Source: Triplophysa rosa (lineage: Eukaryota; Chordata; Actinopteri; Cypriniformes; Nemacheilidae). From it: a DNA stretch of 64,000 nt. The stretch is taken from assembly GCF_024868665.1 (NCBI RefSeq), contig NC_079897.1, positions 2,215,133 through 2,279,132 on the forward strand. Direction: 5' to 3'. The notes below the pieces were generated by a model. It made no database searches. It was not told the DNA's origin and was given only the letters and a program-made list of their open reading frames with translations. Shown piece after piece: positions 11,816 to 23,894 of the stretch. Made by a program: the position numbers and the translations under genes. Position 1 is the stretch's first letter. Each line of letters begins with the position of its first letter.

Positions 11816-12730
11816 CTAGTGTTGTAGTACTCGAGACCGGTCTTGGTCTCGGTTTTGTCTTGGTCTTAGACTTAGTGGTCTCGGGATTTTATTTCAAGAC
11901 CGGTCAAGACCACAACTGTGGGAATTACACTAAATTGCTGGTGCATTGTCTGATTTATGTGTTGACATCGTTCATGTGATTGGATGTAAAACTTTAAAAG
12001 CATTCACCACTTGTTCCTTATTTGATTCTTCTGTTACTTTTGTTACTCTTACTGCTGGTAAGAGAAGAATGGGGGATTGTCTTAAAGACATCTGTCAACA
12101 AAATGAATACATACAAAGGCCCACAATATCTGAGATTTGATTGCAAAAAAGGTACTTGTAGGAGATTTGATATGATATTGTGATGGGTACATTTGATATG
12201 ATATTGATTTTGTATAATTATTCAATAAACATCGAGTTAATAAGTGTATTTTGGCTAGTCCCAAACAAATCTAGAACAAATCTGAACTTTTGTGCATTTA
12301 TGACATTTATGCATTTTGCATAAGCGTCTGCCAAATGAGAAACACACAGCTATTTTGCATTGATTAGATTAAAAAGCAATGAAACTATTTAAGTCGCTGA
12401 ATGTTTTGTTTTGTTAAAGGTCACATGCTTAAATTTATCTTGGGTACTTACCTTTTTTTTAATGTTTAGTTGTTGGAATTTTTACCTGCACAAAAATTTT
12501 AAAATTTTAAAGTTGGTGGGTGATAAAACATGGAAAATTACCTACACATACATTTCTGCACAATAAATCACCCAAGTTACTTCTATTATTATTTTATTAC
12601 GAATTTTTAGTGTTTTGTTGATCTTTTGAATGAATTTGGGAGTACTGGTCTCGGCCTGCCATGGTCTCAACACCCTCTGGTCTCGGTATGGTCTTGATCT
12701 CGGTTTTGGTGGTCTCGACTACAACACTAG
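11816..12730. mobile_element. Non-autonomous TIR element, TGTTGTAGT...GGTCTCGA family
   Basis: The termini TGTTGTAGTACTCGAGACC and GGTCTCGACTACAACA are inverted, with CTAG on both outer sides. Subterminal GGTCTCGG/GGTCTTG words recur at both ends, as in hAT elements. No transposase frame. Confidence 0.85.
12285..12345 (+). repeat. SINE 3'-tail fragment
   Basis: Contains CATAAGCGTCTGCCAAATGA, the conserved tail of cyprinid tRNA-derived SINEs. It sits inside the element at 11816-12730. Confidence 0.55.
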
Positions 12731-12899
12731 TGCAAACAGTACAGTACGAAACATGAGTTTATCATTTCACATAAATGATACAACTAAAGTCTTTAGAAAC
12801 CATAAAAGTCAAATCATTTATCAGATAATAAATCTAGAGCTACATCTATACTACATCTTTTCCAAATTTAATGCACAAACAAATAAGACCTTAAAGTCA

Positions 12900-13047
12900 T
12901 CCGAGAGTTTGTGGAGCATAAGCGGTTTATAATCTCTTTTGGTTTTATCATGTAAAAATTCATTTTTCACCAGTTTGTGTCTCTGGGAATTGAACCCACA
13001 ACTGTTATGCTGGTAACGGAACGCTCTACCATCTGAGCTACAGGATA
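12900..13047 (-). repeat. tRNA-derived SINE head
   Basis: The minus strand has an A-box-like TAGCTCAGATGGTAGAGCG and a B box GGTTCAATTCCC at proper spacing, followed by non-tRNA sequence. It has no acceptor stem or pairing suitable for a functional tRNA. Confidence 0.75.
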
Positions 13048-13084
13048 CAAAGGACATCTAAAATGCTTTAGCTTGACATGTGAT

Positions 13085-13564
13085 CAGTGTTGGGTGTAAT
13101 TAGTTACTAAGTAATTAGTTACTGTAATTTAATTACTTTTCCCTTGAAAAAGTAAAGTAAGGGATTACTCTTATTTTTTCTGTAATTTAATGACAGTTAC
13201 TTCTGATGTAATTAAACTAAATACTTTGTGTAATATGTGTGTGTGCAGAAGAGGAATTTACATCAAAATTCAAAGTCTAACTTTAAAATCCGTGCTTTAA
13301 TGTATAATTCTCACATTTGTAATTAATAATAATACTTTATGTAGTTTTATATTATTTATTTGAATGAATTAAAAGAGCCGTTTCATGTCTATCCTTGAAT
13401 CACTTAACTCATCAAGGTTGATGTAGGATATAGAAAGTAATTAGTAATAAGTAATTAAATACTTTTTGAAGAGAGTAACTTGTACAGTAATCTAATTACA
13501 TTATCGAATGTGTAATTAGTAACTAGTAATTAATTACTTTTTCAGAGTAACTTACCCAACACTG
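13085..13564. mobile_element. hAT non-autonomous element with perfect 8-bp target duplication
   Basis: Termini CAGTGTTGGGTGTAATTAG and CTTACCCAACACTG. CATGTGAT flanks both sides (13077-13084, 13565-13572). The interior is full of GTAATTA/TAATTAC words and has no coding frame. Confidence 0.95.
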
Positions 13565-13775
13565 CATGTGATACTGTCATTTCATGAGGAATCCAATTTT
13601 CTATCCCTTATTAAACGTGCGAATTGTACCACAAAAACAAACTGTTACTTTCAGAACTTAAAACTTCCTCTGTGTTGAAATAAAACAATTTACTGAAACA
13701 GCTACAGACTTTCCCAAATTTCTGAAGAAAGAGGCAGCTAAAAACAGACCGATGTAGGTCTCCCTCCTGCTTTGA

Positions 13776-14776
13776 AGAGAAAGTTCACCCAAAAATAAAA
13801 TTCTGTCCTGTCGTTTTAAACCTGTATGTCTTCTGTGGAACACAAAAGATATTCTGATAAATGTATTAGTGGTTTTGTGCCCATACAAGGGCAATTCCAA
13901 CGTTATGGACGTGATATTTTGCGCTATGGACGTGACAAAAATGCTCAGAGAATGTGTTTGTTACGAATATATTGAACCATCTTGTTTACATTTTCTTAAC
14001 ATCAGAAAAATGGCAATCTACGAACGAATTTTCTGTTTTAAAAAAAGGCAAATAAATATGCGTTATGGATGTGACAAAAAAAGGACACGGTTTTGGGAGA
14101 CGACAAACTTTGTAGGATTTCTGTGAATTAAAATGCACGCCCCTGAAGCAATAATACCCAATGAACAGAGAAGGGATGACTCTTTATAGAACATAAAATA
14201 GTTACTTTATTTTAATTTCCATGTGTCCATTTATGAGGAATTTGTCCTGTTATGGATGTGGCAATCCTGAAAATGCCACTTACCTGACTATGAAAAATCA
14301 TGCTCTTGTGGAGAGCAATAAACGAGGAGACAAAAAACGAAGATGCGTCGGGTCCGCTTACTCTCCACTTTAATATATCTCGCACCGAACAGCGAGTCAA
14401 GTAATCAACAGCACACACATCACAAACCCGAACAACACAACTAACTCCTCCCTCCCTTAAAGGTACAGTACCTTGGTGAATGTCTCCTCTCGTATTACTT
14501 GTGGTTCGCCACACTCTTAAAATGAAACAAATGCTTTATAAACTTGAAGAGATACCTCACGTGGGTATTTGAACCACCAAATGCTGATATCTGTGCTGTT
14601 AGCGTAGTAAAAACCGTTGGTAAAAACATATTTTTTTCATGGTAAGGTTGAGATTTTCGTGGAATTGCCCACAACAGAGGTCTATCTTTGCATTTTACTA
14701 AGAAAGTTATATTGATTTGTAATGAGGCTAAATAAATGATGACAGAATTTTCATTTTTGGGTGAACTTCCCCTTTA
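13776..14776. mobile_element. TTAA-type foldback MITE split by a later insertion
   Basis: Left part 13776-13888 (AAGTTCACCCAAAAATAAAA, GGAACACAAAAGATATTCTG) and right part 14671-14776 (GACAGAATTTTCATTTTTGG, ending CCCTTTAA) are the two halves of one element separated by the element at 13889-14670. Confidence 0.8.
13889..14670. mobile_element. TIR element nested in a foldback MITE
   Basis: Ends GGGCAATTCCAACG and, inverted, CGTGGAATTGCCC. ACAA occurs at both outer junctions and may be the target duplication. The phrase TTATGGACGTGAC recurs with variation inside. A B-box-like GGTTCAAATACC on the minus strand near 14570 may mark a SINE remnant. Confidence 0.75.
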
Positions 14777-15879
14777 AGCGCACAACATTTCATAAGCCCC
14801 TCTGTTTTATTACAGCTCCACCTGCTCCTGTTTATGACTCCTAAAAGTACATGGGGGGTTCCAGCACACACGGGCTGTCCCGTGATAACCCCGTTTTTCC
14901 CCCGAGAGTTCAGACCGAAGTTTGGCCTCTATCCACCTGCCTGTCTCCCGATATGATGTCGTGCAGGCGCTGGAGCTTTTAGTCAGAGTAATGGTCTCAA
15001 TGAATGTCAATGGCTTCGGTCCATTGGAAATTTATTCTAGCTGGGTCAAAGGAAATGTGCCTTCCTGTTGGAAAGAACTGAGCTCTGGAGGTTAACCTAA
15101 TTCTGGCGGTGGGGAATAACCCTCGAGAAATCATTAAATGCCTATGTCATGTGGGACAAATGTACTGTCCAAAATCATTATAAAACACTGCACTGCCCAC
15201 ATCTATCTGCAGCAGAATATGCCGTTGTTCACCTCTTAGCTGACGGAAATGCAAATCTAGTTTAAAGTGACATCTTTTTTTCATGCAGCGTTCTTGATAA
15301 GTTTAATGTACTGTAGCATCCTGCGATTTAGTCTAATGGACCATCGCAGAAGATGAACCACTCAGTGGCACAAATTACCAAAAAAGCTTTGGTTTATTAA
15401 CGCTCAGGCAGGCATTTTAGTGAATATCTGCGGTCTCGCACGTTTTAAAGGATTCATGAATTTAGTCTGAAAATCGATGTATATACAGCTAATTGTTCCA
15501 CACGCTAACGTCTGCTTTCTGTCAGACCTGAAAGCATTATATACAACGCTCAGGTGATGGATAATGCGTGTTCTTCTGAAAACCGTGAAGACAATATAAT
15601 AGTCAACTTTCTCTCCTCACTGTTGACTGACACTTCTAGGGAAAAAATAATAATTTAGACAACGCTAAAAATAACAATCCTGTCTACAACCAATGAGAGC
15701 CTTTGGCAAGATCAGTCGTGAGAAACAGACCACCATCTGGGGCAGGAGCAGCTTAAGGTCTTGTCAAACAGCACTTAAAAGAGACCTAAGAATATCTTAC
15801 ACGTTGTCGGCAACTTCAAACTGGGTACATTTGCGCCGTAGCGTCTTATAATTTCGACACAACCATTTTTCAAGTTCTG

Positions 15880-16272
15880 TTAAAGGAATAATTCACCAAT
15901 AAATTAAAAATCTGTCATCATCTACTCAAGCTCAAGTTGTTCCAAACCTGTATGGATTTCTTTGTTCTGTTGAACACAAAGAAAGATATTTAGAAAAATG
16001 TTAGCAGCTGAGATTTCTGGGGCACCACTGACTACCATAGTAGAAAAAAATACTATGGTAGTCAAAGGTGTCCCAGAACTGTTTGTTTTTCTAAATTCTT
16101 CAAAGTATTGTCTTTTGCATTAAACATAACAATATAATAATTTTGAAAATAAAATTGGAAAGAATACAATAAAATTATGGTAGTCAATGGTGCCCCAGAA
16201 AACTCAGTTGCTAACATTCCTCCAAGGGATAGGGATATTTCGCCCAAAAATAAAAAAACTGTCATCACTTAT
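15880..16272. mobile_element. TTAA-type foldback sequence, left part of a nest
   Basis: TTAAAGGAATAATTCACC start, CTATGGTAGTCAA repeated in both orientations, then the start of a second copy (TTTCGCCCAAAAATAAAAAA) that is interrupted at 16272 and resumes at 17401. Confidence 0.75.
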
Positions 16273-17400
16273 CAGGGCTCTAGACTGCGACCAAAATGGT
16301 CGCAAATGCGATCGTTTTTTGTAACGTGCGAGGTAAAATTTCACAGGGTCGCATTGGTGCGAGTTGCCCCGTCAAAGATTTATTTTAACATTTAATGTGA
16401 TTTATGAGTGGTGAATGTCGCGCTTGTGATAAGTGCAGGAAAGAGCTAGCAGAGAGCTCGTGCACTCCCCCTGTCTCCAAACTAAAGTGTGCGTTTGACT
16501 TCATTTGGTGTTGCGTAGACAGAAAGGCATAAAAGCACTACAGGACAGACTCTGCTCCATATGCTTTTAAAACGCTCTGACGGAACACTGAAGTCATATT
16601 CCGATCGTTCTGTGCGGCGCTATATGAAGTCGAACAAGTCGGTTTCTAAACTGTCTCTCTCCCTAACACGTTTATCAAAAGCAAGGTCGGAAGACAGAAT
16701 CCACGTTTCATGTGGCGCATTCGGAGAATATTTTTACCTGAATTACAGCTGGGTGTGAATGTGCTCAAAAACATGTTCCCCTTTCTTCCCCTTTCTGACA
16801 AGTGTTCCGCACATGCAGCTGACATAAAAGAAAAAATCCTATCCAGGGAAGTGTTTTCCATGTTAACTTCTATCTTTTGCGATGTCCTACAGCTGTGAAA
16901 AACAAACAGCGCAACAATGTCCGCTAATGTCCGATTCGCGACCTAATAACTCATTTGAACCGATTAATTTTGTTGAAACAACTCACGAGACTCACTGTCT
17001 GAACCCATCAAATCAGTCACTCAAAACACCCCAGAACACAAGCGTGCTTAGACCATTTAACAAGACTGTAAGATTAGTAAGATTTAGTGTTTGAAGTTTA
17101 TGTGTAGTAAAGTACATATATAATAATTTAGTTCTGAGCTAGCTAATTCAATTTAATTTAATGTGTTATTTAAAAATAATGTCTGGCAAATGAAGGCCAG
17201 TGGCAAAATTACAGCTTTTTGCAAAGAGGGCAACAAAGTGAAGAGTGACAGGTTATATTTGTGTTAGATTATTTCATAGCCAATATATAACTTGAAAGAA
17301 GTTCATTATGGTATGGTCAAGGTCATTATGTTTACTATAAAAACGGGTGCGACCAAATTATAAGTTGCGACCAGTGGGAAAAATTTGTGTAGAGCCCTTG
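16273..17400. mobile_element. hAT-like element with 5-bp target duplication
   Basis: Starts CAGGGCTCTAGACTGCGACC and ends AGAGCCCTTG, imperfect inverted ends with repeated GCGACCA/TGGTCGC subterminal words. CTTAT flanks both sides (16268-16272, 17401-17405), and removing the insert restores CATCACTTATTCACCCTC of the host MITE. Open frames of 60-72 codons inside are not recognisable as transposase. Confidence 0.85.
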
Positions 17401-17405
17401 CTTAT

Positions 17406-18525
17406 TCACCCTCATGTTACGTAAGCACATGAATCTGAATGAGAAAGACACGTGGCTCCAATGGGCTTTTATACAATAAACAATAAAAATACATTAAAGT
17501 GAACAAAAATATTTGACCCCTTTAAAGTTGTTGACATTCAACAAGATGCAATCTGTGTCAGATGACTGTGAAAAAAACTGGTTGGCAGTGTACAGGTCTT
17601 GAAACAGTCACGTTTCTATCCAACCAGAGTTTGTAAGTGAAACCGGAGGAAACAAAAGACAAGACAGACTGTAGTTTATTGTCTTAAACGAAGCAGGAAA
17701 ATAGCGCAGTAGTCGTCTAGTCTAAAAAAAACTTTCACAAGCTCAGAGGACAAGCCAAACCACATGACTAAATATAATCGGTTTGATCTGGAGGAGAATG
17801 TGGAGGCTCGTTTCTGACCTGGCTGACCTTTAGGTGTGGCCGCACACAGAGGCCGTTCATTTTCTGAAGTCGTGTCTTCCAGGCAAGGCGTTTTGAGGCG
17901 AGGAGGATTTCCTTACGGGGTGTAAGGGAAGCCCTAACGTCCCAAGGCTAAAAAAACAATGCTGTAAACCCCGGCGTCTGAACAGCACTTACATTATTCC
18001 TGTTCCAATCTATTTCTGGCCTGTTACATAATGGTCTCTTTTAAACCCCGGTAGAGTCGGGTCGGGCCTTTCATTGTTTTAATGCACATGACTTACATTA
18101 AAGTCCAGATGAGCAAAACATTTCTCTTTAAATCTAATAAAAATATTACATGACTTTGAAACTATATAACATTTATTATCCTTCATACAACACCAAGCAT
18201 TAAACTATATTTACAATATCGCAAATCATGTAGTTAGCTGAAGGCGTGCGATTACTTTTCTAAGAATTCATTTGCAGTAAAATACCACAGACTAAATTGT
18301 ATGAAGGGACCTGAGCCATATCCAGGAAACAAAATGTCATTGCACTTTGGTGGCAAAGAACTTCTACTGTTCATATAAAGGGTGAAAGAAAACTAGCACG
18401 TATAACTCATGTTAAAAAAAAAGTTCAATTACTCCATGTCAATAAAAAAGGCAAATATTGAAGAATAGGAAATTCCCATGGTAATTGTAAATACTATTCA
18501 ATTTGGTAGTAATTCAACTACATCA
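17406..18525. other. Non-repetitive intron block
   Basis: 17750-18060 is GC-richer and appears single-copy within the window. It could be a conserved non-coding element of plcl2 intron 1, but this is not shown. Confidence 0.35.
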
Positions 18526-18533
18526 CAAATTGT

Positions 18534-18984
18534 TAGGGATGTAACGATTCACTCAGCTCACGATGCGATGCGAGTCACGATTCTGATCTCACGATGCGAT
18601 TTATTCACGATTTATTTTTTACAAAATGAGTTGAAACAAATTAGAAATGAACAACTTCCCTTGCATTATTTCTTAAATGCTTCACATTTCTTTGTATAAT
18701 AAAATAATGTTTTATTTCAAATAACATAACTAAACTGCAATTTTATAACAAATTAATAATAGAAAAATTCTCTTTAATATAAACAAACTAATACTGTCTG
18801 TGCTTTTCTTGGATTTTTTTGCATTTAAGAAATATCAGCATGTCCACGTTTAGGTTTGCAGTGAAAATAGCGGCCCCTACTGTTCAAAAAATGTATTGCG
18901 ATTCAGTGCACACTTCAACTGATTTGAATCGTCACTCATTATAACTGATTTTCAACCGGCTCACAGTGAATCGTTACATCCCTA
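18534..18984. mobile_element. hAT non-autonomous element, TAGGGATGTAACGATTCAC family
   Basis: Termini TAGGGATGTAACGATTCAC and GTGAATCGTTACATCCCTA. A perfect 8-bp duplication CAAATTGT lies at 18526-18533 and 18985-18992. The interior has GATGCGAT subterminal repeats. A truncated inverted relative lies at 20878-21272. Confidence 0.95.
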
Positions 18985-19499
18985 CAAATTGTTGTACGTT
19001 TGTCGGAAATCCGAATACATACGAGCAAAAGTTTGCGAAAGATAAAATCGCACACGTTAATTGAGGGATTAAAGAGACTAAAGGACAAAGTCATTAAAAT
19101 AATCCAACAGCGGGATTTCAGATGACTCTGTGTTTGTCTGATAAGGGTCGCTTCAGAGCCCATTTGAGCGCAAGTCCCTAATGGATTGAAAGTCATTTGT
19201 TCTGGCCAACTGCACGGCTCTGAACTCTGTGTCCCTCACAGATATACACCGGGGAAACACTATTCATCCAATACGCTTCAATATGTCACTTTCTGTGATT
19301 ACATTGCAGTACAGATTGCAGTGCTTTACTGAAGAAAAGACATCTGCTGACTTTATTATACTCGAAACATTCATCTGAATAACACAACAACACCCCTGTA
19401 ATGAGCGATATAAGAAACACAGTAAGAAATCAAATGTATGAATATCACTTTTAAACCAAGTGGCATCTGCAAAAAAATATGCTAAAGCTTTTCTCCCAA

Positions 19500-19811
19500 T
19501 TAAAGTGACAGTTCACCCAAAAATGAAAATTATGTCATCGTTTACTCACCTCTCTTGTCATTTCAAACCCGTATGACTTCCTTCCTTCCGCAGAACACAA
19601 AAGAAGATATTTTGAAGAAAGTTGGTAACCGAACTGGACCCCATTCACTTCTACTGTAACCAATGCAAGTGAATGGGGTCCAGTTACCGACATTCTTCAA
19701 AATATCTTCTTTTGTGTTCTGCGGAAGGAAGGAAGTCATACGGGTTTGAAACGACAAGAGGGTGAGTAAACGATGACAGAATTTATATTTTTGGGTGAAC
19801 TATCTCTTTAA
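19500..19811. mobile_element. TTAA-type foldback MITE, near-perfect long hairpin
   Basis: Both ends are TTAA (19500-19503, 19808-19811). The arms pair almost along the whole element. About 19556-19625 and 19687-19756 are near-exact complements including the doubled CCTTCCTT, and the shared core TGAATGGGGTCCAGTTACCG leaves only a short loop. Confidence 0.95.
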
Positions 19812-20797
19812 CTTTACTTCAGGAAATCTGATGTAAAGTACTTCAGATATTAAGATAACTTCCTAACTGTGATCTAAAATCTAGTGACCTGCCTACCTGG
19901 CATTGACACAAAAGTAGGCCGAAATGTTGTGCTGCCTTTCAAAGGCAGAACTGCATGTAAACATCTATAAGACAATCCCATGACGCATTGCAGCCAGGTC
20001 TGTAAAAACCTTAAAAATGTTGAGAAATATTGATTATAAATATCAATTCATAAATATTGATTATAAAATTATATGCATTTAATTCAATACCATTTTTAGT
20101 ATCAATAAATAAAAGTTTGTATTTAGTTAACAAATAATGCTTTGTGTAGCCTATCTACAAACAGATCTGGATGATGGATGATTTCCACTTAATAAAAGAA
20201 GAAAAAGAGCTGTTGTATTTTTTGATCAAAATGATTAACACTAACCTGTATTAAGCTTTATCCTTTATATGAGCACCTAATAAAACATCAGCCTCAAGAG
20301 TCTGAGGACATCATCTTTCCCAAGTTGTATAATTTTAAAGAAGCTTCCTTCCATCACTCGGGACACGTTCACAACATCAGGATCCAACATCCACCCCCTA
20401 CGCACACTCAAAGCAGTAGGGCACATCTCAAGATGCTCGTGAAACATGTGAAGTGTTCCTCGCGGCTGTATAATAGTGCCATGGATTGCTTATTAAGTCC
20501 TGCATTACATAGGAAAGAAGTGACAGGGAGGCTATTGCACTTCAATCACGTCTGGCCCTTTTCATACACACAAGCTCTTTTATTATGAAGAAAGAGTCTA
20601 ATTAAAGTCGTCCCTGATGAATATGAACATCAGCGTGCTGGGCGGCTCTTTGTCAACCACGGAATTGACACAAGCTTTGAAAATGTTTGCTCAAAGCAAA
20701 CACCTCACAACGCTTTTCAAGTTCAACATGTCCAGTTCGTATTTCACACTTAAAACGAAACAACTTTCTCATAAAACGTACATAAATTGATGCTGAT

Positions 20798-21417
20798 TTA
20801 AAGCTGCAATCCAGAAATTATTTTGGTAAAAGAAAATCTGTTAATAAACAAATACATAAAAAGTCATCGATTGCAACTAGGGATGTAACGATTCACTGTG
20901 AGCCGGTTGAAAATCGATTATAATGTGTGACGATTCAAATCGCAATACATTTTTTGAACAGCAGGGGCCACTATTTTCACTGCAAACCTAAACGTGGACA
21001 TGCTGATATTTCTTAAATGCAAAAAAATCCAAGAAAATCACAGACAGTATTAGTTTGTTTATATTAAAGAGACTTTTTCTATTATTAATTTGTTTTAAAA
21101 TTGCAGTTTAGTTTTGTTATTTGAAATAAAAAAATATATCATACAAAGAAACGTGAAGCATTTAAGAAATAATGCAAGGGAAGTTGTAAAAATAAATCGT
21201 GAGTAAATCGTGAATAAATCGCATCGTGAGATCAGAATCATGAATCGCATCGCATCGTGAGCTGAGTGAATCATATAATAATGATTTATAAGTTGAGCTG
21301 TCAGGTACAATATTGTGAGGAATGTCACGTAAAGATAGTACATAATGTAACCTGCAATTTTAGCTTTCAAACAAAGATGGCAAAATATGAGAAAAGTTAT
21401 GAATTGCAGTCTTTTAA
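20798..21417. mobile_element. AAGCTGCAAT-family TIR element interrupted by another element
   Basis: Left end TTAAAGCTGCAATCCAGAAA, right end AAGTTATGAATTGCAGTCTTTTAA. Interior words (CCTGCAATTTTAGCTTTCAA, AAAGATGG) match 6000-6199. The insertion at 20878-21272 divides it. Confidence 0.75.
20878..21272. mobile_element. Truncated hAT element, TAGGGATGTAACG family
   Basis: Starts TAGGGATGTAACGATTCAC and runs opposite to the copy at 18534. It stops at GAGTGAATC, lacking the terminal GTTACATCCCTA, and has no target duplication, so the end was lost after insertion. Confidence 0.85.
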
Positions 21418-22339
21418 AAAATCTTGATTCATTCCAAAGAATACAAAAACACTGCATTACAGTCATGAGAATGTGGGCTGAAAAATGTGCCAATTTGTAA
21501 TAAAAAAAAGTCTTATTTTCTTTAAGCAAAATACAATTATTCTATTTTTTCTTTTGATTTTGTGTTGAAAAGTTATTTCAATATCCAGGTTATTTGTATA
21601 CAGCTTAAAACAATACACAATTACTTTAAGATTTTTCCAAGTATAAAAACATAATAAATAATAAACCTATAGATTTAAATTAACAGAAAATGTGAATTAA
21701 AAAATTAAGTGCTGATGAAACAACTTTTAGAAACTATTTAAAAAAAAACGAGCATTTATATTCACAGAAACACCAATTATATCTGTGCTGGCATTGACAT
21801 TATGCTGTGTGAAGAGAGAACTGGTCTACCAATCAAGTTTACATAATCATTTTGCAGTAGAATGTTTTGCATAACGCTGCTCTGGAGCAACGCACAAACC
21901 ATGAACAGGCCACAAACAACGTGGCGGACCCAGAACTGAGTTCACTCATCTTATACAAGCGTCTCATGCTGCCTAACACAAAGTGCACATTGACCTTTTT
22001 AACACAGCACACGCCTGTTAACCGACACAGCGGTGCTTTCATTAACAAAACACTACTACAGCGAACTACTGATGTCATCGTGTGCTACAACAAATCCAAG
22101 TGCTCAGAAAAAAGCACAACCTTTGTCACTGTAAAAAGAGAGAGGGTTTCTACAGCAACGCAACATGGATGTTTGATCGTGGCCATGAGCGTCTATGAAT
22201 TAAAGCGGGGGTGGTTTGTTAATGAGAATTTCACGACCACATCCGCCAAGTGTTCCCATGAGCCTTTGCACTGCATCGTACTCTCAGACTCAAAGAAAAA
22301 TCAAAGAGGAGCTCTCTAATATCTCATTTTTTTCTCCTA

Positions 22340-22549
22340 GACATCAATGAGATTAAATTGAGAGCAAATTGAAACGTCTCATGTGTGTCTCAGATATTTC
22401 TCCTGAGAAAAAGTGGCAGAAATCTCACAAATGTCTCTGTCATTAGAGTTTGAGAAGAAATGTCAACGATGTCTCAAAGTGAGCTCAGATTTGTCAAGTG
22501 TGCAATCAAAAGTCAATATTATTGAAGATCTCAATATGAACTCAAACAC
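22340..22549. repeat. Dispersed repeat, copy A
   Basis: Shares GACATCAATGAGATT, AATGTCTCTGTCATTA, GAGCTCAGATTTG and GCAATCAAAAGTCAAT in the same order with 47163-47333. The type of element is unknown. Confidence 0.8.
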
Positions 22550-22966
22550 TTGTTGTACCCAAATCCAGATTATTTGGAGAACTCCATCGAATCTTCTGAG
22601 CTACGAAAGAGCAACCACGGAGCAATAACGGTTTCTTTTTCAGTCTACATTTAAAATCTAAAGTGAAACCAGATGGGTTTTCAATGTGGTGTGCTGTCAG
22701 ATTTTGTTGCTTGGCTGATGTGAAACATAACCTTCACAAACAGTTTTGGAGTCTTCAGTCTTTCTCTATTCCAGTTAAAGAAGCTGTGCTTGCATGCCTG
22801 TTGCCTCGATAGAAAATAGTTTCCCGGGGCCGTCGCCAAGCACGCTGTAGCATATTAAACGCACGCTTGATAACAGCTTGATTCTTATCGCATTCATGTC
22901 ACACACATCATACGCTTCCATAAATATTTTCATCTGTGGGATGGTGATACAGAAACATCACGGATC

Positions 22967-23240
22967 TTAAAGGGACAGTTCACCCAAAAATAACATTCTG
23001 GTCATCATTTATTCACCCTCACGTTGTAAAGTCTTTCTTCAGTGGAAAACAAAAGAAGATATTTTGAGAAATGTCTCAGGGGTTTTGTGTCCACACAATG
23101 GGAGTCAACGGGGTTCAATGTTGTTTGGTTACCAACATTCTTCAAAATATCTTCTTTTGTGTCGTGCTGAAGAAAGACAGTCATACAGGTTCAGAACGAG
23201 TTAATGAAAGAATTTTATTTTTTGGGTGAACCATCCGTTG
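22967..23240. mobile_element. TTAA-type foldback MITE
   Basis: TTAAAGGGACAGTTCACCCA start, AAGAAGATATTTTG/CAAAATATCTTCTT stem, and a right end decayed after TTTTGGGTGAACCATCCG. Confidence 0.85.
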
Positions 23241-23257
23241 ACCTGCTGATCACAGAC

Positions 23258-23292
23258 TGTCTGGATAAAAGCATTCTGCTGAATTCAGAAGA
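23258..23292 (+). repeat. Possible degenerate SINE tail
   Basis: TGGATAAAAGCATTCTGCTGAA resembles the tail motif GGATAAAAGCGTCTGC. Short and weak. Confidence 0.3.
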
Positions 23293-23894
23293 AAAAGGCT
23301 GACGGATAGGCTGGTCTGACTCTTCGGTCTCACACCGTCAGCAGTAAAAGCCGTTAAAAACTGCTGTTTTAGTAAAAATTGAAATGGTTTATGCAACAAA
23401 AGAGATATTAATAAGACATTGTCTTGTGTAACTCAACAAAATTGGGTTTGTTGTGGTTAAACTAAGTCTGGTATTGAATAAGAGATTTAAGTCACTTATT
23501 TCTTCATAACCTTGCATAATGCCGCGTGATGTTGGTAGAGCTTCTAATAATGGTAATGGTTAATGCAGCCAACGCCCATTTACTGACCAACATGAACATG
23601 TCCGTTAATGTTGAAACCACATCCTATAACAGGAGAGAACAACTTGGTTTTACCAAACCACAAATTTACGCATTAACAATACTGGAGAAGCATTTCCTCA
23701 CTACTGATGCCATCTGTTGCCTGCCAGCCACTCAATTTCTGCCTTGCTTCAAACTACACTTTAGTTTTTATGCCAAAAATGGTTTCATGCTTACAAAGCA
23801 CTCGGTGTTCCTGAAAGCCAAAAGTGTTCTTTAAAAGGTAAAAATGCAATTTGTGCAGAGGCAACATTTGCATAATAAAAGTCTCGCCGTGAGA

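Noticed and set aside
12900..13047. tRNA gene
   Set aside because: A and B boxes are present, but the stems do not pair and SINE body sequence follows. The same holds for 50748-50874.
16561..16898. Transposase gene inside the hAT-like element
   Set aside because: Frames of 62-72 codons carry no recognisable catalytic or BED-finger motif.
21867..22319. 150-codon plus-strand frame
   Set aside because: No recognisable domain, unlikely composition and no splice signals. Probably chance.
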